From: Hyphomicrobiales bacterium
GTDB taxonomy: Bacteria > Pseudomonadota > Alphaproteobacteria > Rhizobiales > Aestuariivirgaceae
Reading direction: 5' to 3'
DNA length: 8,107 nucleotides
Assembly: GCA_020029455.1 (NCBI GenBank)
Contig: JAIBJH010000114.1
Span: 1-8,107 of the forward strand
Shown: piece by piece, positions 1 to 6,579 of the stretch
How the letters are laid out: every line of letters starts with the position of its first letter
How positions within the stretch are numbered: position 1 is the first letter of the stretch
The notes under the pieces: generated by a model
Told to the model about the DNA's origin: nothing
The model's database searches: none
Seen by the model: the letters and a program-made list of their open reading frames with translations, nothing else
Translations under genes and position numbers: made by a program

Positions 1-2110
1 CATAACCACCTTTGCGTCCGCCACGGCGGCCACGGCGGCGGCGGCGCCTGCCGCCATCGCGTGTTTCACCATCCTCTTCACCCGTCTCATCGGCTGCTTC
101 TGCGGCGGCCGGTGCTTCGGCGGCCACTTCTTCTGCCGGAGCTTCTTCCTCGGCCTCTTCGCCATAGGCAGAATCGATGCGTACAGGTGCTGCCGCCATC
201 ACGCGGCGGGGGGCCACCTGCCGGTCATGGGCGCGCTCGATTGTATGCTGCGTGCCCTTCATGTCGCCAAGGGCAGGCACCACAAAGATCGTCACGCCAT
301 AGGTCTGCTCAAGTGACAGCAGGCTGTCGCGTTTTTCATTGAGCAGGTAGGAGGCCACTTCGCGGGCGCATGTCACCGTGAGGTTTTCGGCGCGTTTCAG
401 CAGCCAATCCTCAATGGCGCGGATAACACCGAGCGAGCAGGAGGCGATGGAGCGCACCATGCCGCGGCCTTCGCAATGGGGGCACGTCTTGAAGGTGCCT
501 TCAATGAGGCCGGGGCGCAGGCGCTGGCGCGACATTTCCAGCAGCCCAAAGTGACTGATGCGGCCCACCTGGATGCGGGCGCGGTCATGTTTCAAGGCTT
601 CCTTGATGCGCCGTTCAACCGCGCGGTTGTTGCGGTTCTCCTCCATGTCGATGAAGTCGATGACGATGAGGCCCGCAAGGTCGCGCAGGCGCAGTTGCCG
701 TCCGATTTCGTCGCAGGCTTCAAGGTTGGTCTTGAGGGCCGTGTCCTCGATCGAATGCTCGCGCGTCGCCTTGCCCGAGTTGATGTCGATGGAGACGAGC
801 GCTTCCGTCTGGTTGATCACCAGATAGCCGCCAGAAGGCAGCGTCACCGTGGGCGAGAAGAGGGCATCGAGATGGGCTTCCACCTGGAAACGGGTGAAGA
901 GCGGTTTGTTGTCGGTGTATGCCTTCACGTTCTTGGCGTGGGACGGCATGAGCATCTTCATGAAGTCCTTGGCCTCGCGGTAGGCCTCGTCGCCTTCCAC
1001 GATCACCTCGTCCACATCCTTGGTATAGAGGTCGCGGATGGAGCGCTTGATCAGATTGCCTTCCTCATAGACGAGGCATGGCGCTTGCGATTGCAATGTG
1101 AGATCGCGCACGCTTTCCCACAGACGCAGCAGATAGTCGAAGTCGCGCTTGATTTCGGGACGGGTGCGCTGGGCGCCGGCAGTGCGCACGATGAGGCCCA
1201 TGCCCTGCGGCACTTCAACGTCGCGCGCCACTTCCTTGAGGCGGCGGCGGTCGCCGGCATCGGTGATCTTGCGCGAAATGCCGCCGCCACGGGCGGTGTT
1301 CGGCATCAGCACGCAATAGCGTCCGGCAAGAGACATGTAGGTGGTGAGCGCCGCGCCCTTGTTGCCGCGCTCTTCCTTGACGACCTGCACCAGTAGAATT
1401 TGGCGGCGCTTGATCACTTCCTGGATTTTATAGCTGCGGCGGCGGGGCTGGCGGCGCTCTCTACGGCGCGGCACTTCCTCAAGTGCATCTTCGGCGCCGA
1501 CGGAGTCGACCTTCTGAGCCTCAGCGTCTTCCTCGATGGCAACGAGCTCACCAGAGGCGGCAGGCGCACCGTTTGTTTCGGCAACGCCTTCCGCGGAAGC
1601 TTGGCTCACCGGCGCATCGCTTTCTGCAAGTGCTTCAGAGGTGATGGCGGGCGCAGGCTCTGCTTCGAGGGCCTTGCTTTCGGTTTCTCCCTCAACAGTG
1701 AAAACTGCGGCTTCCTGCGGCGGCTCTTCTACGGCAGACTCATCTGTTCCGGCGCCATTCGACTCCGGAGCTTCGCTGTTCCGGTCATCTTCATCGTCAT
1801 CATCGGCGGCAGCAGCAGCTTCTTCCTCTTCCTGTTCCTTGATGAGGGCGAGCCTGTCGGCGATGGGGATCTGGTAATAGTCGGGATGGATTTCGGCAAA
1901 AGCCAAAAAGCCGTGGCGGTTGCCGCCGTAATCCACGAAGGCCGCCTGCAGCGACGGCTCTACGCGCGTTACCTTGGCGAGATAGATATTACCTTTTAGA
2001 GGTTTGCGTGAGGCGCTTTCGAAATCGAATTCTTCAATGCGGCTTCCTCGGGCCACCACCACGCGGGTTTCCTCGCGCTGGCTGGCGTCGATGAGCATTT
2101 TGCTGCCCAT
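1..2110 (-). CDS. rne: Ribonuclease E, 5' (N-terminal) part; runs off the left edge
   Basis: This endoribonuclease cuts AU-rich single-stranded RNA, starts most mRNA decay and helps mature rRNA and tRNA; it is also the scaffold of the RNA degradosome. 703 residues are visible and the frame is open to the edge. Start MGSKMLIDAS; an AAAGGA ribosome-binding site (2120-2125) lies 9 nt upstream. Order: first half of the S1 domain (about 35-92), a long acidic Glu/Ala/Ser-rich insertion (about 93-220), the rest of S1 from YKIQEVIKR (Tyr227), then the RNase H-like and DNase I-like core. Catalytic aspartates are Asp442 (VSIDINS) and Asp485 (VIDFIDM), with the same 43-residue spacing as E. coli Asp303/Asp346. 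The zinc-link cysteines are Cys543 and Cys546 (TCPHC). Beyond about residue 645 comes an acidic Ala/Glu stretch, then an Arg/Gly-rich tail at the edge (about 687-702), typical of RNA-binding degradosome regions. RNase G is ruled out by the insertion and the C-terminal extension. Identification is secure. Confidence 0.97.
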   Translation of the reverse strand, partial: MGSKMLIDASQREETRVVVARGSRIEEFDFESASRKPLKGNIYLAKVTRVEPSLQAAFVDYGGNRHGFLAFAEIHPDYYQIPIADRLALIKEQEEEEAAAAADDDDEDDRNSEAPESNGAGTDESAVEEPPQEAAVFTVEGETESKALEAEPAPAITSEALAESDAPVSQASAEGVAETNGAPAASGELVAIEEDAEAQKVDSVGAEDALEEVPRRRERRQPRRRSYKIQEVIKRRQILLVQVVKEERGNKGAALTTYMSLAGRYCVLMPNTARGGGISRKITDAGDRRRLKEVARDVEVPQGMGLIVRTAGAQRTRPEIKRDFDYLLRLWESVRDLTLQSQAPCLVYEEGNLIKRSIRDLYTKDVDEVIVEGDEAYREAKDFMKMLMPSHAKNVKAYTDNKPLFTRFQVEAHLDALFSPTVTLPSGGYLVINQTEALVSIDINSGKATREHSIEDTALKTNLEACDEIGRQLRLRDLAGLIVIDFIDMEENRNNRAVERRIKEALKHDRARIQVGRISHFGLLEMSRQRLRPGLIEGTFKTCPHCEGRGMVRSIASCSLGVIRAIEDWLLKRAENLTVTCAREVASYLLNEKRDSLLSLEQTYGVTIFVVPALGDMKGTQHTIERAHDRQVAPRRVMAAAPVRIDSAYGEEAEEEAPAEEVAAEAPAAAEAADETGEEDGETRDGGRRRRRRGRRGGRKGGY

Positions 2111-2119
2111 GGGTCATAT

Positions 2120-2125
2120 TCCTTT
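2120..2125 (-). promoter_or_regulatory. Ribosome-binding site of rne
   Basis: AAAGGA on the minus strand, 9 nt before the ATG at 2110. An out-of-frame ATG at 2117 lies between them, only 2 nt from the site and opening a 27-codon frame. The downstream ATG is chosen because it gives the conserved RNase E start and has normal spacing. Confidence 0.6.
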
Positions 2126-2354
2126 GTGCGGCAAGCACACGCGCAGCAGCCCGGCTGATGTCCGGCCGATTGCAACCTGTGGAAACTGGCGGCTTGCCCG
2201 CAATAGGGGACAATGATCTTGGGTCCTGCGCGGGCGCAGTTGCGCGGCCAGTTCTGGCTGTCGCAAACATTCTGGCGCCTGATATCGCGGCCTGGATCAT
2301 ATCCCGTGTTTCAATTGTGCCCTGGCATGGCCCGGGCGGCTCAACTCATTTGCT

Positions 2355-2391
2355 CGGCCTGCCGGTGGCTCCTTCCACCGCGATTAGGCCG
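2355..2391. other. Two-part stem-loop in the rne / amidase spacer
   Basis: Lower stem CGGCCT (2355-2360) pairs with AGGCCG (2386-2391); upper stem CGGTGG (2363-2368) pairs with CCACCG (2375-2380). That makes 12 perfect G-C-rich base pairs with a small asymmetric internal loop. The 6-nt tip reads CUCCUU if transcribed on the plus strand, an anti-Shine-Dalgarno sequence as in several alphaproteobacterial small RNAs, or AAGGAG on the minus strand, an A-N-GGA loop as bound by CsrA/RsmA proteins. The sequence alone does not settle which strand is transcribed. No T-run follows on either side, so a terminator is unlikely. Confidence 0.5.
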
Positions 2392-2483
2392 CAGGGTCCG
2401 CACGAACCCTAACCACGCAACATGGAAAGCTGCTTGCCACAGCGGGCCGGACACTTTCCGGTTGCGAAACCGTCGCCTCCTCA

Positions 2484-2509
2484 ATCCAAGGCCACTCTGG
2501 CGTTTGGAT
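2484..2509. other. Stem-loop in the rne / amidase spacer
   Basis: ATCCAA (2484-2489) pairs with TTGGAT (2504-2509), and inside it GCCA (2491-2494) pairs with TGGC (2498-2501) around a CTC triloop, giving 10 base pairs with a small internal loop. Just before it on the plus strand lies CCTCCTC (2476-2482), again complementary to the 16S rRNA-binding purine motif. Function unknown. Confidence 0.4.
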
Positions 2510-2540
2510 GGGAAGTCCTTGTCTTTGTAAGGAGCAAGGA

Positions 2541-2567
2541 GGCTGCTTGCAAGGGCCAAGCGCAGCC
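2541..2567. other. Stem-loop upstream of the amidase gene
   Basis: GGCTGC (2541-2546) pairs with GCAGCC (2562-2567), and TTG (2547-2549) pairs with CAA (2557-2559) above a 2-nt bulge, giving 9 base pairs and a 7-nt loop. It lies about 85 bp before the amidase start and just upstream of a TACAAT sequence (2574-2579). It could be an operator-like inverted repeat, part of the rne leader or part of a small RNA. There is no T-run after it. Confidence 0.35.
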
Positions 2568-2650
2568 AGCGTGTACAATCTCTCTCGACACCAATAGTTA
2601 ACCACACTGCCGCTAGGCTTTGCCCAGTATCGGTGTAGGGCCGTTTCATC

Positions 2651-3934
2651 GTGTCTTTTCAATTGTTTATGGGAAGGATTTGTGAATCGCTGGCAGTTCT
2701 TGCCAGGGCTCCGCGCTGGCTCGCGATGCTTGTCATTGTGCTGGCCTGTGGATTTTGCACCCCGGCTGTGGCCGATTCCCCCCTTGTCTCCGCCATCCGG
2801 GTGGAAGGAACGGCCGCCCGCACAAAAATTGTTGCGGAAATATCGGCTGAAACGGGCTTCAGCGTGAAAACCCTGCCAGCCCCCTATCGGGTCGTGATCG
2901 ATGTCCCGAATGTGCAATTTGACCTGCCATCGGGCATCGGCCGGAAGAAGCGGGGGCTCGTGCAGCAGATCCGCTATGGCAAGTCGCCCGAGGGCCAGTC
3001 GCAGATCGTTATCGACACCACGGGTCCGGTGCTTATCGAAAAATCCTTCGCGGCAGGGCGCAGCGGCAAGCGCAAGGCGCGCATCGTGGTGGAGCTTGCG
3101 GCAACGACGCCGGAAGTCTTCGCCATGGCTCTTAGCAAGGACAGTGAAAGTGCCGAGGCGAGCGAAGCGTCATCGCCGGAATTCACAGCCAGCCTGCCGC
3201 TGTTCCTGCCGAAGTGGCTGGCTCCATCCACGGATAAGCGCAAGGTCATTGTCATTGACCCTGGCCATGGCGGCATTGATCCCGGCGCCGTGAGCCCCGG
3301 GAGGACGATGGAAAAGGATGTGGTCTTCGCCTTTGCCCAAGCGCTCAAGGAAGCGCTCGATGCGACGGAGCAATTTGAGGTGCGAATGACTCGTGACAGC
3401 GATGTCTTCGTTTCCCTGCGCGAGCGCGTGAAGCTTGCCCATGAGGCAAAGGCCGATCTCTTCATCGCCGTTCATGCCGATACGGTGCGCGGCCAAACGG
3501 TGACGGGAACGACGCTCTACACCTTGTCCGAGAAAGCATCGGATGCCGAAGCGGAAGCGCTGGCCCAAAAGGAAAACAAGGTGGATGTGATTGCGGGCAT
3601 TGATCTTGGAGAGCAGAACCCGCAGGTGGCAGACATCCTGATCGATCTTGTCCAGCGCGAATCGAAAAATCATGCCGTGCTGTTCTCACGGAAGGCGCTG
3701 GACCAGTTGCGCGGCATCACCACCATGACGGGCAAGCCCTTGCGCTCGGCGGGCTTCATGGTGCTGAAGGCGCCTGACATTCCATCGGTACTGATCGAAC
3801 TCGGCTATCTCTCGAGCCGGGATGACGAAAAGAAGCTGCTCTCTGCGGCTTGGCGGCGAAAAATGTCGCAAGCGCTGACCCGCGCCGTGGTTAAGCATTT
3901 TGCCGACGGCGCTGTTGCCGCCGCCTCGCCATAA
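2651..3934 (+). CDS. amiC: Periplasmic N-acetylmuramoyl-L-alanine amidase (AMIN + Amidase_3), AmiC type
   Basis: A zinc amidase that cuts the bond between N-acetylmuramic acid and the stem peptide of peptidoglycan, in family terms needed for daughter-cell separation. 427 residues with the GTG start used here. An N-terminal signal peptide has basic residues before the hydrophobic run LAMLVIVLACGF, with likely cleavage at AVA-D (after Ala41). An AMIN domain (about 44-150), which targets peptidoglycan or the septum, is followed by a Ser/Glu-rich linker and the Amidase_3 domain (about 198-420). Zinc ligands are His206 (DPGHGG), Glu221 (MEKD) and His275 (AVHAD); the catalytic glutamate is Glu383 (IELGY). 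The start is uncertain: GTG 2651 has only a weak TAGGG about 10 nt upstream, and an in-frame ATG at 2669 has no visible ribosome-binding site but also leaves a complete signal peptide. It lies 98 bp before the PBP1A gene, fitting joint cell-wall work. Domain assignment is secure; amiC is the usual family symbol. Confidence 0.93.
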   Translation: MSFQLFMGRICESLAVLARAPRWLAMLVIVLACGFCTPAVADSPLVSAIRVEGTAARTKIVAEISAETGFSVKTLPAPYRVVIDVPNVQFDLPSGIGRKKRGLVQQIRYGKSPEGQSQIVIDTTGPVLIEKSFAAGRSGKRKARIVVELAATTPEVFAMALSKDSESAEASEASSPEFTASLPLFLPKWLAPSTDKRKVIVIDPGHGGIDPGAVSPGRTMEKDVVFAFAQALKEALDATEQFEVRMTRDSDVFVSLRERVKLAHEAKADLFIAVHADTVRGQTVTGTTLYTLSEKASDAEAEALAQKENKVDVIAGIDLGEQNPQVADILIDLVQRESKNHAVLFSRKALDQLRGITTMTGKPLRSAGFMVLKAPDIPSVLIELGYLSSRDDEKKLLSAAWRRKMSQALTRAVVKHFADGAVAAASP

Positions 3935-4032
3935 TTCAGACCTAACCAATGCTGGTTTGGCATAGGCAGTGCCAGAGGCTAAGATTGCTGTAGCAGGTGC
4001 TTCGCTTCCGGCCTGCCATATGGAAAGATTTG

Positions 4033-6549
4033 ATGCTTCGATTTCTCGGCTGGGTGTTCACCGGCTTCTTCATGATCTTCGTAGGGCTTTCCGCCGTTGC
4101 GCTTTACGTGATCTGGGATGTCTCGAAGGAGCTGCCGGACTACAAGCAGCTGGCGGCCTATGAGCCCCCCGTAATGACGCGCATGCATGCGTCGGACGGT
4201 TCGCTGCTTGCCGAATATGCCGAGCAGCGCCGGCTTTTCGTTCCCATCTCGGCGGTGCCGAAGAAACTGGTCCAGGCCTATCTCTCTGCCGAGGACAAGA
4301 CTTTCTACGAACATGCAGGCCTAGACTGGCGGGGCATCACAGCTGCTGCGATCCGATATGCGCAGGTCAAGGTCATGGGCAAGGAGGGGCAGATTGTCGG
4401 CGCCTCCACCATCACCCAGCAGGTGGCCAAGAACTTCCTTCTCGGCAATGAGCAGACAATAACCCGCAAGCTGAGGGAAGCGCTGATCGTGCAGCGCATC
4501 GAGGCGTCCTTCACGAAGGACCAGATTCTCGAACTTTATCTCAACGAGATTTTCCTCGGCCTCAACACCTATGGCATCGCGGCGGCGGCGCTCAATTATT
4601 TTGGGAAGTCGCTGGACGATTTGACCATCGAGGAGATGGCCTATCTTGCGGCGCTGCCCAAGGGGCCCAACAACTATCATCCCTTCAAGCACACCCAGCG
4701 CGCCATCGAACGGCGCAACTGGGTGCTCGAGCAGATGTATGACAACGGCAACATCACCGAAGCCGAAATGAAGGCGGCGCAAGCAAAACCGCTTAATGTT
4801 TCGCCGCGCCCGTTCGGGGCACAACTTTTCGCCGCTGAAGGATTTGCCGAGGAAGTGCGGCGAGATCTTGTGCAGATGTATGGCAAGGAAGCGCTGGGCA
4901 AGGGCGGCTATTCGGTGCGCACCACGCTCGAGCCGAAGCTGCAGATATTCGCGCGCCAGGCTTTGGCGAGAGGTCTCATCACCTTTGACCGCAAACGCGG
5001 CTATCGCGGGGCAGTGAAGAAAGTCGTTCTGGACGGTGGCAACTGGGCGGAGAAATTCGGCACCATGAAGGCGCCGGAAGATGTGAAGCCCTGGCGGCTG
5101 GCGATCGTGCTCAATGTTGCAGAAGATGGCGCAGACATCGGCCTGCAGCCGCCAAACCTGCCCAACGGCAAGCTGGCAGAGGAACGCCAGACCGGGCGTG
5201 TTCCTGTTGAGCTCATGGCTTGGGCGCAGGCCTATGTGGATGGCACGAAGCTTGGCGAGCCCATTACCAAGGCAGACCAGGTGATGGCGCCGGGAGATAT
5301 CATCTATGTGGCGCCGTCGGCTGATCCGCAGAAATGGCACCTGGTGCAGGTGCCTGATGTTGAGGGCGCTCTCATCGCCATGGACCCGCATACGGGCCGC
5401 GTGCGTGCCATGGTGGGCGGCTTCACCTATTCCGGCAGCCAGTTCAACCGTGCGACGCAGGCGATGCGGCAGCCGGGTTCATCCTTCAAGCCGATCGTTT
5501 ATGCCGCCGCCATGGACAATGGCTATACGCCGTCCTCGGTCATCCTTGATGCGCCGGTCGAGTTCAAGCTGACGAATGGCAAGATCTGGCGGCCGAAGAA
5601 CTACACCGAGAAATTCTATGGGCCATCAACCTTGCGGCGCGGCATCGAGCAATCGCGCAATGCCATGACGGTCAGGCTTGCGAGCGATCTTGGCATGACG
5701 AAGATTGCCGATCTGGCGCAGCGGCTCGGCATCTATGACATCATGCCACGACACCTTGCCAATTCACTGGGCTCGTCGGAGACGACGCTGCTGCGCATGA
5801 CGACCGCCTACAGCATGTTCGCCAATGGCGGAAAGAAGATCGAGCCCACCTTCATCGACCGCATCCAGGACCGGCGCGGCAAGACCATCTGGCGGCACGA
5901 CAAGCGTGACTGCACCAACTGCTCAGCCGAGGCTTATGTGGAGGACATGCCGGAACCGGAATTCCCGGATACGCGCGAGCAGGTGATGAATCCCTATACG
6001 GCCTATCAGATCACCTCCATGCTGGAAGGTGTCGTTCAGCGGGGCACTGGCAAAAAAATGCTGGCGCTGGGCAAGCCGGTTGCCGGCAAGACAGGCACCA
6101 CCAATGACGAGCGCGATGCATGGTTCATCGGCTATACGCCAGACCTCACCGTCGGCGTTTACATCGGCTATGACAATCCCAAGCCCATGGGCAAGAAGCG
6201 CACCGGCGGCGAACTGGCAGCGCCTGTGGTTGAGGACTTCATGAAGTTGGCGCTCAAGGATAAGGCCGCCATTCCCTTCCGCGTGCCGCGCGCCATTGAA
6301 CTCATTCCGATCAATGCCGTCACCGGACGCCGCTCCATCTTCGGTGAGGACGGCGTGATCCTCGAAGCCTTCAAGCCGGGCGATGAACCGCCGGAGACCA
6401 CGCGTGTGGTGGGACAGACGGCAAGCATCGAAAACCTGGAACCTGGTGAAGGTGTTGTGCTTGTACCAGCGCAGCCGCGCCCAGGGGTCGACGAACTGCC
6501 CGACCCATATGATGATGGATTGACGGAGGACAACGATAGTCTCTATTGA
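4033..6549 (+). CDS. mrcA: Penicillin-binding protein 1A, bifunctional transglycosylase / transpeptidase
   Basis: A class A PBP anchored in the inner membrane, which polymerises lipid II into glycan strands and cross-links the stem peptides in the periplasm. 838 residues from ATG 4033, chosen because GGAAAG (4022-4027) sits just upstream and the protein then begins with a short basic N-terminus; a GTG at 3997 would add 12 unlikely residues. One membrane helix (about 5-27) is followed by the GT51 glycosyltransferase domain (about 50-230): EDKTFYEHAG with catalytic Glu87, GASTITQQ (123-130), RKLREAL and ELYLNEIFLG. An OB-like domain (about 320-430) precedes the transpeptidase (from about 444), with SSFK (nucleophile Ser483, Lys486), SRN (Ser541, Asn543) and KTGT (686-689). 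Cys627 and Cys630 form a CxxC in a loop of the transpeptidase part. The C-terminus is acidic. No truncation or frameshift is seen. Also called ponA/mrcA. prfB follows after 30 bp. Confidence 0.96.
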   Translation: MLRFLGWVFTGFFMIFVGLSAVALYVIWDVSKELPDYKQLAAYEPPVMTRMHASDGSLLAEYAEQRRLFVPISAVPKKLVQAYLSAEDKTFYEHAGLDWRGITAAAIRYAQVKVMGKEGQIVGASTITQQVAKNFLLGNEQTITRKLREALIVQRIEASFTKDQILELYLNEIFLGLNTYGIAAAALNYFGKSLDDLTIEEMAYLAALPKGPNNYHPFKHTQRAIERRNWVLEQMYDNGNITEAEMKAAQAKPLNVSPRPFGAQLFAAEGFAEEVRRDLVQMYGKEALGKGGYSVRTTLEPKLQIFARQALARGLITFDRKRGYRGAVKKVVLDGGNWAEKFGTMKAPEDVKPWRLAIVLNVAEDGADIGLQPPNLPNGKLAEERQTGRVPVELMAWAQAYVDGTKLGEPITKADQVMAPGDIIYVAPSADPQKWHLVQVPDVEGALIAMDPHTGRVRAMVGGFTYSGSQFNRATQAMRQPGSSFKPIVYAAAMDNGYTPSSVILDAPVEFKLTNGKIWRPKNYTEKFYGPSTLRRGIEQSRNAMTVRLASDLGMTKIADLAQRLGIYDIMPRHLANSLGSSETTLLRMTTAYSMFANGGKKIEPTFIDRIQDRRGKTIWRHDKRDCTNCSAEAYVEDMPEPEFPDTREQVMNPYTAYQITSMLEGVVQRGTGKKMLALGKPVAGKTGTTNDERDAWFIGYTPDLTVGVYIGYDNPKPMGKKRTGGELAAPVVEDFMKLALKDKAAIPFRVPRAIELIPINAVTGRRSIFGEDGVILEAFKPGDEPPETTRVVGQTASIENLEPGEGVVLVPAQPRPGVDELPDPYDDGLTEDNDSLY

Positions 6550-6579
6550 GCGCAGCAGATTCACTCTTCTGGAAAGAAC

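Larger units (their letters stand above)
2111..2650. other. Divergent rne / amidase spacer with several stem-loops, no convincing gene
   Basis: About 540 bp separate the rne start (minus strand) from the amidase start (plus strand). Reading frames here have no recognisable product, and the longer ones only extend into the flanking genes on the wrong strand. The stretch should hold both promoters and the rne leader. RNase E mRNAs are known in E. coli to have long, structured 5' leaders through which the enzyme controls its own level; a similar role here is inference. At least four hairpins are visible between 2355 and 2567 and are listed separately where strong. I saw no tRNA, no T-run that would make a classical terminator, and no convincing pair of -35/-10 boxes on either strand. 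Confidence 0.6.

Noticed and set aside
476..1396. Plus-strand open frame of 306 codons opposite rne
   Set aside because: It is the antisense shadow of the conserved RNase E core, which carries catalytic Asp442 and Asp485 on the minus strand; its own product has no recognisable motif.
2034..2117. Short minus-strand frame from the ATG at 2117, overlapping the rne start
   Set aside because: Only 2 nt from the ribosome-binding site and out of frame with rne; the product is low-complexity and basic. Most likely incidental.
2574..2579. TACAAT as a -10 box for the amidase gene
   Set aside because: The only nearby -35-like sequence (TTGCAA, 2547-2552) is 21 nt away, too far for a standard sigma-70 promoter, and it lies inside a hairpin arm.
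2384..2917. Minus-strand open frame of 177 codons across the spacer and the amidase 5' end
   Set aside because: Half of it is antisense to the amidase signal peptide and AMIN domain, and the product resembles no protein family.
3944..3957. AACCA-ATGC-TGGTT hairpin after the amidase gene as a terminator
   Set aside because: Only 5 base pairs and no T-run; it does not support termination between the amidase and PBP1A genes.
4321..5391. Minus-strand open frame of 356 codons inside the PBP1A gene
   Set aside because: Antisense shadow of the well-conserved glycosyltransferase and OB-like domains.
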